Below are positions 34,640 to 46,200 of a stretch of 64,000 bases of DNA, piece by piece (the first letter of the stretch is position 1; the number at the start of each line of letters is the position of its first letter). The stretch covers positions 20,844,017 to 20,908,016 of the forward strand of contig NC_088307.1 in assembly GCF_032854445.1 (NCBI RefSeq), written 5' to 3'. The DNA comes from Liolophura sinensis (Eukaryota; Mollusca; Polyplacophora; Chitonida; Chitonidae). The position numbers and the translations under genes were made by a program. The notes under the pieces are model-generated. The model was given only the letters and a program-made list of their open reading frames with translations, searched no databases and was not told where the DNA came from.

Positions 34640-35750
34640 GCAAGGTCTATCTACCGCCAACTTAATTATATTAAAATGGTAGTGACACAAGAACTCGAAA
34701 AGATTCGCGAATGGATGACTTCAAACAGGCTATCGTTAAACATTAACAAAACCAAATGTATATGGCCATTGGAACAGTATATCCTCTTTTTCCCAAGGAC
34801 ATTCCTCGACTTTCTATGCAAGGATCAATTATAGATTATGTTTCCGAATTTAAATTTTTGGGTATAATGTTTAACTGCAAATTTTCCTGGACATCCCATA
34901 TCAGTTACATATGCAAAAAAGTATCTCGCAACATTAGCATAATTAACTATATTAAACTACTTATAAACAAACCAACTCTACTAATACTTTATAACTCCTT
35001 AATTTCCCCTTTTCTGAATTATGCTTGTGTTTTATGGGGTAACACTTATCCCTCTCACCTCAGACCCTTGAGTCTGTTACCAAAACGCGCAGTGCGTTCA
35101 GTGACCCTATCTAATCGACTCGAGCACACAGACCCTCTTCTTTAGATCTCTGAATATTTTACCGGTAAATTTCTTTTTCAGTCCTCTTTATTAATCGCTC
35201 GTGAATATATATATCAACCCTACAGGATACCCGTGAACTGCCGTAACATGTTTCGAAAACAATCATACACAATTATCCAACGAGAACACAACTCTCTTAA
35301 CTTATTTAGAACCCCTCCAATCTTCCTACCTGTCTCTCTACTCAATTCGAAATAGGATCCCCAGGGAATTGAACAGGCTACGGATTTCTCTCAAATCTGT
35401 TGACTCACTTTCTCTGTCTAAGTCCAAAACAAAAAAGATTATTTGGTGAAATAATTCTGAATTATTTTCAAACATATAAAAGTCCCATAGAATTGCACCA
35501 CAGCATTTCTTTTGGCAAGTTACACTGCTTTGTGTCTTTCTTAAATATGTAAAACGTTTACTCTGTTATTATTTAGGCCTACTTATAATTCACCTAAAAC
35601 CAGCGCCATCTGTTATACTTGTACTTATATACTCGGGATAGATTAAGCCCTGCCTGACTTTATGCCGCCATGCTTTATTTTCTGTAAACATGTTTACTGT
35701 AAACATACTTATGGTGAATAAATACAATACAACACAATACAATAAGTTAC
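34640..35750 (+). mobile_element. 5'-truncated LINE (non-LTR retrotransposon), 3' end of ORF2
   Basis: Translation shows the C-terminal part of a non-LTR reverse transcriptase: ELEKIREWMTSNRLSLNINK, then FKFLGIMFN, LILYNSLISPFLNYACVLWG and SNRLEHTDPLL. The frame shifts once near 34750-34760 and ends at 35145, with further decayed sequence to about 35360. A ~380-bp 3' region ends in TGAATAAATACAATAC followed by (ACAAT)-type repeats. The domain pattern suggests a Jockey/CR1-like clade; that assignment is from memory. The endonuclease and most RT motifs are missing (5' truncation), so it is dead. Confidence 0.85.
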
Positions 35751-36059
35751 GCTACGAAGAAACCGTGTCACCTATATATAAGTTTTGAGTTACTCGTAGG
35801 TATAAACAGAATTATACGTTACACATGAAAAAGTCGTCGTCATGCATATGGCTAAAAATTGTTAAGTATATAAAACGTAAACCCCCAAAGCATTCGTTCA
35901 TATGAATGAAAAAACAAAACAAAACAAAACAAACAAAAAAAAAAAAACACAACAACAACGCATTAGGGCCTATTGGCTTTTGTTGTTGTTCTGTGGTCGT
36001 GCATCGGCGTTGGCTGTAGCATTAAAAATCAGCAGCTATACATGTTTCCAATGTTATTT

Positions 36060-36222
36060 ATTAATTTAATTTATTTATTTCATTGGTATTTTATGCATGC
36101 CGTACTCAAGAATACTTCACTTGTACGAAGGCGGCCAGTGTTATGGCAGGAGGAAACCGGGTAGAACACGGAGAAACCCTGTTGCTGCAAGACCCTCCCA
36201 CGTACGGACGAAGAGGAATCCA
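36060..36222 (-). mobile_element. SINE type 1 copy
   Basis: Reverse orientation, TTATTTATTTCATTGG first, ending in the GTACGGACGAAGAGG part of the central domain. Confidence 0.8.
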
Positions 36223-36323
36223 CTGTTATTTAGGTACCCGTATACTCTGCAGTCTACATAATTGTACCTGGCAAAATTAGGTGTTTTCCTCAGTCGAAAT
36301 CTGTGACTAGGGTCGATACCGTA

Positions 36324-36530
36324 CCACGAAGCCATTTCTGACTTACATGTAGGGGCCTAAGTTAAAATTTGAAATATTGAAATTTTAGAGCCCATTTTTT
36401 GGACATTGTAGTTAAAAGTTTTACCACGTCATAAATGATATCGTAAGATAAACTTGTCAGCATTTCAACTTCCAGTTCCAAAAACTAAGCATTGTTAAAG
36501 AGGTTTTAGATTTTATCTAACCAATCAGAA
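36324..36530 (+). repeat. Dispersed repeat F, copy 2
   Basis: CACGAAGCCATTTCTGACTT and ATTTCAACTTCCAGTTCCAA, then AAAAACTAAGCA, as in copy 1. Confidence 0.5.
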
Positions 36531-37360
36531 ATAACATATAGAATCGGCCCCGTCTGTTCTCTCCACCTAAAGTCTTATAAGAGACTAGCTGCTATACATG
36601 CATAGTACGGGTCATTAAAATATGCTTAACTTAAACGTAAATTAAACACAAATAAAATATAAAAAATATATATATTTATTTTCAGTAGGCTTTAAATGTC
36701 CTTTATAAAAGTATTTTTTCTTGTAACCATTAAGCATTTATTGTCTGACAAAACAAATTTGCATGAACATGCATGATGATAGATATTTTCTACGTGGCTT
36801 AGAAATATCAAAATTAACTAATATTGATCAACTGAGAACATAATTCCGTCCCAGTCTGCCTGACATAATGTAAGTTTGTATTCAGGGCGAAATTTAGAAT
36901 GGCGAAAAGTGAAATTTTTATTCGTATTAGCGACCACGCTTTTACGCTGCCCCCTACCATGCCACGTGGTCTTGGCGCAGAGGGTGTGGCTTCATACATA
37001 TTCGCTTACATGTATACATTACACAACATAACCCTTATTACATATATGGTAGTATGGTCTGATAGTAGCCATATAGGTATTTTTTACGCTAAAACGTGCG
37101 TAAAATTGAAGAACAATTTCGCTTAATAGATTTGAGCATTGAGAGTTGTTTCCCTTGCGCTACAGATATGTAAGTTAAGGTTGTCCCCCTTGGTCTGATT
37201 TCGCAAACACGAGACTTAAACACGAGCGTAAAAATCCATGTTCCGATGTTAAAGATTACAATGTCCATTTAGGCATGGATAAAGGGACATCTAGGCAAAT
37301 CGACAATGTTTATGACTCGATAAAATATTTCCTATGGCGTGAAAGACAGTGTGGAATGTG

Positions 37361-37370
37361 ATGACGTCAT
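37361..37370. promoter_or_regulatory. CRE/ATF palindrome in bromodomain-gene promoter
   Basis: ATGACGTCAT, a perfect CREB/ATF site, lies 131 bp upstream of the proposed start codon, with a half-site-like GTGACGCT just downstream (37373). The surrounding ~150 bp is richer in CpG than the flanks. A promoter role is inferred. Confidence 0.5.
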
Positions 37371-37500
37371 GGGTGACGCTGACAGTTGAGAACGAAAACG
37401 TTTGCAACGCGCAGTGGGGAATGTGTGCTACCATATGAAGGGATTTCGATGTGCGCAAAGAAAAGAAGAACATTAAGGAGCACACACAGAACTAGGAAAA

Positions 37501-37515
37501 ATGGAGAAGAAAACT
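37501..37515 (+). CDS. Bromodomain gene exon 1 (5 codons)
   Basis: ATG in a good context (AAAAATGG) encodes MEKKT and is followed directly by donor GTAAGT at 37516. Phase 0 matches the acceptor at 40819. The model rests on start context, a strong donor, matching phase and a CRE palindrome 131 bp upstream. A longer 5' exon structure cannot be excluded. Confidence 0.6.
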
Positions 37516-40167
37516 GTAAGTATTTAAGAAAGTTCTTTGTACATTGTAGTTGTTTGCATGCAAAGCGAAGGTTATTAGAGACGTTTTCAAACAACAACAA
37601 CAACAACACTGTCAATTGACATATATGAATAAATTAATAATGACACCATTCCATTAAATATCAGATTATCTTTTTCATCAAAGATTGCAGCCCAGTGGTG
37701 TCTAGCCAAGATTTTTCCATTAACACAACATCATAACTGCAATGGTGGACCAGTGGCGTCTCTCATACGTCTAAGTAAAATTTTATTTATTGGTCCCACC
37801 CACACCCACTCATCCCACCGATCACCTCGTTTTTTTATTTGCGCAAGAATCAAGCAGGTCGAATTTTGTCATGAATTTTTATTTGAAAGACGCGAGGACT
37901 GTTGACTGTTATAATGGGTTTTGTCCAGAAAAACAGAAGGATGAAAGCTCTGATCCGTATTAAATTTACAAAAACAAAATGGGTACATGTGTAATTATTT
38001 TGTTAATATAGATGTACATGTACTTCTTATGTGATTTTCTGTACAACAGAAATACTTGAAATGCCTGCATGGTAATTGTCTTTAAACAATTTGTAATAAT
38101 GAAATTAGTGCATCAGGGAATTTTTTTTTTTTTGCCGGTATTTGGAAGTGTCTTCTGGATAACATTTTAGTGATAAAATGAATGATGAATAACACTTTGA
38201 ACAGTTTTAAGTCTTAAGTTAAATGACATGAACATTGATATAAAGTCTATACAGATTGTGTGTGTGTGTGTGTTTTTTTTTTGTTGTATGTTTTATTTGA
38301 AATTAAATGAATACATGATTGCATGTGCTATAGACCTACACATGTTTACTTAGTATGGCATGAAAATGCCATTGAAATTCAGTTCCAAGACAGTCAAGAC
38401 GTGTTTCCAGTAGGATGCACCATGATATTATCTGAAAGTCAATAACTAAACTGTATTTGTGGCACTACCTTGTTTTTTTGTTTTTTTTTGTTTTTGTTTT
38501 TGCTAACTGCCTGTAAATCAAAGAGATGGTTTTGAGTAGTGTGATTTACGGGCTTTTCAGCTTTTAATCAAAATATTTTTGTTGAAATGTTGTATTAATA
38601 AATAAAATAAAATAAAAGCTAAATAAAATTTGTATTAAAACCAGAGAATTTCAATGAAATTCACATCATACCAGTCTTACAGTTTTCAATACATTATTGC
38701 TTATAAATGAAGTGTATGAATTAAAGAAAAAAATGTGCTTATGCTTAATTAAGGGTAGAATGGACATCTATTAATTGTATGAACAAAAGGATGTTATGGG
38801 TTCATATGGGTGACACTAAGTTTGGATGATGTATGTGGAATCTGATTACAGATACAATCCCCCAAACAAAAGTGACCACCCCCCTCACACCCCCAAAAAA
38901 TTTCAGAACAAAATATAAAAATAAACAAATAAAAACATGAAGCAAGCAAACCATATATTTTTGAAATTGTATTCTTTGGTATCATAGGTAAGTTGGTTAA
39001 TAAGTGTGATATAAAAAAGCAGGTGTGAATACTTGTAATGTCATTTGTCATTATCCGGGAAAGAAATGGATAATTGAAATGAATAAAATAACCGAAAAAA
39101 TATTGAAAAAGAAAAGTTATAAGGATAAAATAAATTATTGTGGTCTGTGGTTGGTATAGATTTTTAAATTCTGTTGCAGTACATGTACTGGCATGCTTAC
39201 TTAATATTTTTAGATTTTTTTTCTCAAGATTTTGAATTCACATACCATTGAAAAGTGTAATTAGTACAGTTAAGACTAAGAGAGCAGGTTTGTACAGCTT
39301 TGTCATAGGTGAGGAGGAGTTCCTATATGAGAAAGTGTACACTTCACCGATATACATAAACCAAAGAAGTACTGACACTGCCAGCTGAAAGTGCAATGTT
39401 TAGAGTAAACCAAAAGAATATGCGGCAGTCATTATTAATACAGCATCCAAGTTAGTATTATTCCAGAATAGGTTTGTTGTCTTGCTGAGCGTAGAATGAG
39501 AGGTACTTTTGTAATGATCATCATCATCATGGAGTCATAGTGAAAATGTGTAATGCCATGCTTGTACATGTAGTCCAGTTGAATCTGCACAACTAACATT
39601 TTCCACACTGAGTGAACTTTGGCCCAGCAGTTTGTTAAATGGGTATTGATTAGGCGAGAAGTAAATAAATTAAGCAACCCTAAGTGAAGGGTATAAAAAA
39701 ATAATTTACCAGCGAAGTGTTGTTCAAAAGTTCAGCCAGGCTTAAATCTTAATACCTACTGTAGAAGTAGGTATTAAGATGCCTGCTTAATTAAAACAAA
39801 ACTAATGAATCTTTAGTCCAGGCTAAAGTTAATACTGGGCTTAACTGTTAATACACTTTCGAACAACTAGACCCAGCTGTTGTTTGGCAGAGGAGTAAAA
39901 AAATAAAGCAACTCTTAACCAAAGGTATGAAGAAGCAAGTTCTTGTCCTGAGGTACTTAAACCAGAAATAAAAAACTTAAACAATTTCTATTTTTCAATG
40001 TAACCTCTCTGTAGTTCAGTGCAATTTTCACATTTCATATACGGGTATATGATCTAGATTCTAAAGTAAAACTATTAGAGTTGTTTAATTTAATCCAAAT
40101 ATGCTTCAAAAACAGATAATATCTTATGATACTTATGATATACTTATTTCTCTAATGTCTGTACGTT

Positions 40168-40210
<43 letters not shown>

Positions 40211-43200
40211 TTTGTTTTATGGCACGTCACTCACCATCTGTCTTAATAACATACTATCTTACATATCCTACAGCGACAATACAATCCAGTAGCACATCCA
40301 GTAGAAGGGCATTAATTTATTAAGACTGGGCATGACCCTAGTTTGTTCCTTAGTGTTATAGCCACTTAAGACCATCTTTAAAAAAAATTTGTTTTTGATA
40401 ATAGGACCTTAGCAGGGAAAATAGATTCGGTTGGTTGGGATTTTGTCTTATACTGACTAATAAAATAGATAGGAAGTTTTGAAAACAGTTAGTATTCAGA
40501 GAAAAAATAAAATTAAAGTCCATCAAAATCCCAGTAAAATCTTATTGGAAGATTGTTCGTGTTATTTTTAATGATGGCCTGGTAACAATAATAATCAATA
40601 TCAATATTTTAATGTAAAATTAAAATTTAAAATTTACAGGTATACAGTCTTAAAGTGTCTCAGCACTAGATGCAAATGTAATTTAGCACATGTAATATAA
40701 TATAATGACATGGAGACGCCCATCTTTGCACCAAACATAAGATTAAAAAAGAAAAGCTTCTAGCAGAATTTGTTATGTAATCATGAAAAGATGTGGAAAC
40801 TTGTTTACTTTTGTTTCAGACTACTGCATGTGATGTAAAACTACGGGGGCCTAAAGAGACAAATCAGCAAAGTGTGCCGCCTGCTTTGGGTGCAACAGCG
40901 ACAGGGGTAAGACCCAGGTGGACCATCCCTGAGATCTACCGCAGCCTTCCCCTGTACCCGTGTTCCCTCAACAGACGGCCTGTTGTGGCCTACTCCTACA
41001 GACCAAGCCATGTCGTTCAGCATGATCGTAACACACCAAAAGAAGAAACAGTTAGAGCACAGTCAAACATTCGACCCAAAATAGCTCCAAGGCCTGCACA
41101 AATGTTGAATAAATGTGTCGCAGTGTCCACAAAGAGCTGTGATAGGAATGCCAATACACGTATTCAGGAATCATCAAGCACCTTCACAAATGCCCAAAAT
41201 TGGGTTTCTCGCAGCAAAACTTTGTCTGGCATTAGTCAGCCTGAACATCCTACTCATGTGCAAATGCAACAGCTACCACAAAACGTGTTTTATATGTCAC
41301 CTGTACCTGTACCTAATTTGCAGGCACCCCTAGGTCTCATGACTGTCTCTGGAACGGTACCCGGTAAACAGACATCAACTGTAAATGTCCAAAGTAATGT
41401 AGGAGACCCCAGCGTTGCATGCAAAGATTCAGGCGACAAAACTACTGTAACTTATAACCTGGCGGGTCCGTTTCAAATGCCTAAGTTCAGCAAAAGTGAT
41501 AAACAGCTATTAGGTGAACAGACAAATTCCCCAAGACTTGTATTTGGAAACCAGTCCTTTCCTGTGCTTTCAGTAATCAGTACGCCCCAGAAGGTGAACA
41601 ACCCAGGTAGTTCTGTAACATCCGTTAATACGCCCCATAAAGTGAATAACGCCATACCTTCAACATCAGCTATCAACCCAACTCAGAATGTGTACAACCC
41701 ACTGGCTTCACTAGCACCAATCGATCCACGTCAGAAAAGGTATAACTCAGTACCGTCTGCAGCATTGAATCCGCCTGGGAAAGTCTTCTACACGGTGGAC
41801 CCAGTGGCATTACCCAGTGTCCTCAATGCTACAGCAGAGACTAAAGGACAGAGCTGTAGTCAGGCTTCAGTGCCACCAACTGAGGCTTCAGTGGCACAGA
41901 GTAACCAAGGGTCCAAAAAGGAAGACAACAGTACCACCGGTGATGGCAGAGAATCTGTTGCCGAGACAGTAAATTCAACTGAGATTTACTTGAGTTCGCC
42001 AGATTCCTTACTGCCAGAAGATATTGAGAACTGGGACAAGCTTGACATTTGGAAACAAAATGGGCATAGCCCAGAAATAGAAATAGATGTGGCAGAGGAT
42101 CCAATTGGAACAGTGAGTTCCTCTTCAGCCGGATTATCCAGGGGCAGTTCCAGCCATACAGGTAATGTCCTTCAGCATCCTGAACCATTCAAAGCGACGA
42201 AGAGTGTTACGCCGAGGAAGCTGTCAGTCCACAGTATCTCAACAAGAAGCTCATCATGCGTTGGCGTTTCAAAGACAACTTCTGATGTTGTGAAGTCCAA
42301 ATGTGGTAGTAGAGTGATTAAAGGACGATCAAGTGATATCCCAAATGAGACCCAAACTAGGTCGGGTGCATTAAAAGGTCCGGCGCGAAGATCAAAAAGG
42401 CTCTGTTCTTCGATTTTAAGCAAAGATGATCCAAAGCAGTGTGTAGCGAAGCCTCGAGCAGCGAAACGCAACAGTAAGCTCAGGAAAACACTAAAACAGA
42501 AGTCTTCTTTGTCATCTTCTTTGCAAACGGTTGCATCAACAGAAGATATGGAAATCTTGAAGCCAACTGGGGCAACAAGCTCGTTCACTTTCCAAGATAA
42601 GCTGCAAATAGGCTCTTCTCCTGACACAAGTGTTGATCATGATTTACCTGGGGAACAACGAAAGAATAGCAGCGATTCGTCTGGTGCATGCTTAACAGAA
42701 GCAGTTTTGAAAGACCTTATTGTTGATGAAAAGTTAAAAGATCGGGTACACCAGGCCGTCATTTACGCTGAAAGTGGTCGTGGAAAGTGGAAAGATAAAA
42801 GACCTCCCCAGTGTTCAGGTGAGAAGGCCGATGATAGTGACAAGTTTCCAGTTAATGAAGAAGTTTCTGTTAACGATAATAAAAAGCAGGCAGTGGATGA
42901 AGACATGACGAGTTCTGTTGATCGTAACCAGCAAGAAAATATCCCACAGCTGACAGCTACGCCAGCCTTACTGGAGGCAGTGAACAATACTGTTGAGACA
43001 ATCGAACACTCGACAGTCTATATCGAGAATGTGAGCAAACTTCTTGAAAACTTGTCTCAGGAAAAAAATACAAGCGGTGAGGATTATTTTGTGTCTGGAT
43101 TGTTAGCCATTCTTGACACAGGACGTCGTTTGAATGACAACATGATTAGCTCCTTGAAACTTTTCGTCTCAAGGCACAGGAATTTGATTGAAGATGTACT

Positions 43201-46200
43201 TCCATGTGTCGATTCTTGTAAAGACGTTAATCTCCCTTGTCTCTCTCAAGAGTGTCCGCTGGATTTGAGAGTCATGTCTGGTGCGAGTAACCCTTCTTGT
43301 CAAAAAGGTGATGATCACTTCGAAACGTCTAGCCCAATAATGGAGAAGGGAATGGAAGCAAACCAACTAAGTGTACACGGAAATGGGGATTCTGCTTCTT
43401 CAAAGCCGGTGAAAGGGTGTGTTGTCAAACTTTGCAAACTATCCTCTGCAGAAATCTTACGGAAAAGGCCATGCCTGGAAAGTCAAAGCTGGTCCCCACT
43501 GACGACGCAAGGTGATGTCAGATCTGGATCTGGTAGAAGTAAAGAAATCAAACCTAGAGCACTGAGCAGTGTTATTAGCTCTTCGTGTGCAGCTCTTATT
43601 CCAGCGCAGAGTAAGGCAGCTTCTTCTAAATCAGGCGTTGATGTCAACGCTTCTGAAAATGTTGACACCATTCACCGCAACGTAGCTTGCATGCCTATGT
43701 CAGAAAAGCCAGAACTTCGAAGTAAAACGGAATTATCTAGATTAGTTACTGAAGCTGCACCATCTGAAAACACTGTCTCAAGTGAAACATTTGCCGTGTC
43801 AGTGTCATCTGGAATCATCACTTTAGATGAGAGAAAACCTGGTACACGCTCATCTGCTTGTAAGGAGCGTGCAACACGTATCCGGACTAGCTGTCGATCA
43901 AAGACGAAGAGAAAGAAGAATTTGTGCAAAACCGAGGAAAGTGTTGACCAAACTGTGCAAAATGGTGACAAGAGGTCTTTTTCAATTCCCAAGTTAAATA
44001 TTTCCGAGGAAGAAATGTCTGTTATCAAACTACCACGGCAAACCAACTGCAGTGATATGGAAATTGTTAGTGAAAGTTCCTCAACTCTTCCTGATATCAT
44101 TGGTAGCGAAGGATCCAAAAATGGCGATGGCCTTGGTGACAGCGGAAATTACCGGGATATACCATCACAAGATAAAAGCAAGATCAAATTTTCCAAAGAT
44201 TTTCAGCCAACGAGAAACTCTGCTAAAAGATCGTCCACCGTAGATCTTGCCCCGAGAAGAAAGGCAAACACATCTTTAGAGCGCTGTGACGAAGACGCAC
44301 TTGTCGTGCTGAATGAAGGGCTGCAAAACGAAACGCTGAGAACCACATGTCGCAGATCTAGATCAAAATTGATAGACAAGGTTTCACTCAATTCCCAGAT
44401 GCAGGGGATCACCGGGAAAACGTCTGAAGGTCATCCTGATGCAATGTTATGTTCTGATGAACTATCCTTAGCTAGAGAGAACACGGCCCCTGTGGAATCG
44501 TTGCTCAACTCCTTGGGTGAGTTTGGTGAATGCACGAAGCACAGCCCACATGGTAAAATGATTGAAGGCGCCACCGAACCTTTACGCTTCGATGTTGATC
44601 AGATTTTTGGGGAGAAATATTCAAACCTGTCACCTGACTCTAGCTTGTCTGATGGTTCTTTGGAAACACAGGAGCAAAAGGCTGGTCCGAAAGGTATACT
44701 TCTACTTTTTAAGATTTAGAATCATTGCGTGTTTTGTTTTCCTAGTGAATGCGTTTTATACAAAAAATCATTTTTTTTTTCTGATTAAATCTGACATCCC
44801 CACGATGTGCTTTTAATACTGCTAATTTTCTGAAAACCATGGTAATTCCAGTTCTATTCAGACATAGTTGTATTTAAGGAAACTTTGTATTTACTGTGGG
44901 ATACACTGTGGGATTAGTGCTGAGGGCAATTACCTGGAGATAATGGCTTATTAAGAAAGGAAGAAAAAAATGCGAAGATGGTGATGCTTACCAGTCATGT
45001 TTTATGTATGTTTCTTCCATTATAGTGTAAAAAAAGTTTCACTTACCTGCTGTCCTGCTTATAATGTTGGCTGTTCGCCTGGAAAGCAACATTTCTGAAG
45101 GTGATCGATTTATTCGACACATTGGTATATTTTTTTCAATTTTACCATTCCGGCAGATGATGAGTCAATGAAGGATAGTCAAAGGAAGGTTGTTTCGAAG
45201 AACACAAAGAAATCGCAGAGCGTCCGTTACAAGAGGAGTCTGGCTTTGGGAATGACGTATATGTCTGACACGACATTTCCTTCCCAAGTTGATCAGGTTG
45301 TTGAACATACGACCATGAAGGGGTCACATGAGAAGGAAATTGAAGATAATGGGGAGCAGGACAGTGTTCATATGGACCATACAGCAGTAACAAATTGTGA
45401 AAAGAGACGAGGTCGGTCTCAGGGCTTGGGACAGAAACGAAAAACGGCGACTAAAGTCTCCTTACCTGGGAAGAAACGGCGTTCGCGAGGCAAAGTCAGG
45501 AAGTCGAAATCTTTCATATCCACGTCCTCTGACGGTTCATTGTCAGAATTAGAACTGCCGCCAGCGAAGAGGACGAATGCAGAATTGGTTCCGTCTCTTC
45601 GCCCATTCATCGTGTCGACGTCCAGCGGGGATCAACCGGACGAATCGTCCTCGGAAGAGATTATCCGTCCGAGAAATAGGAGAGGACTCAGTGAAGAACG
45701 CCGTCAGGTGGGTATGCTTTGACTTTGATTTTGGATCAAAATTTTGCATGTCGTGTTCAAAGTTAAGATTACAAGGGATTCTTTTTACCAGTACAATGGT
45801 GACCCCTCCTCCGCACTATAATTACATGCTTATATTTTCGCCAGGAGTAAGGTGGAGTCAAAATTCCTTTGAAGCTTATGAGATCATAACAGCCCAGCAC
45901 AGGGTGACCAAATATAACTAAAGCTTAACCCAAGCCAAAGCCATGACTTTGTATGTTTCTGTCATTTCTGTATAAACTGAAGTTGACATTTAAGTGAAAT
46001 GTAATCTGGTGGAAACAGTCCTGTGCCCAGTTGTTCAAAACAGTTTTACGATTTAATACCAGATTTAACTTTAAACCTACTTTTGTACTTAGCCTGAAAA
46101 AATTGTGTAACATTATAATAAATATGAACTAACTGCTGCCGTTATACTTTAACGCTGAAGAACTGCATTGGATGCTGAGTTTGGCTAAATTTTAAATATA

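Larger units (their letters stand above)
37516..40819 (+). other. Bromodomain-gene intron 1 (3.3 kb)
   Basis: Contains one MITE C copy, an (AT)n tract and otherwise plain AT-rich sequence; unusually free of type 1 SINEs. Confidence 0.55.

Noticed and set aside
34604-35145. Host gene on +
   Set aside because: The protein matches the C-terminal part of a non-LTR retrotransposon reverse transcriptase.
40793-40819. ATG 40793 as start of the bromodomain protein
   Set aside because: TTTTGTTTCAG is a good acceptor and matches the phase of exon 37501-37515; the nine codons look like intron.
42172-42627. Minus-strand frames opposite the giant exon (also 43672-44118)
   Set aside because: Antisense shadows of strongly supported + strand coding sequence.
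45577-45921. 114-codon frame overlapping exon 3
   Set aside because: Alternative frame of exon 3 running into the intron.
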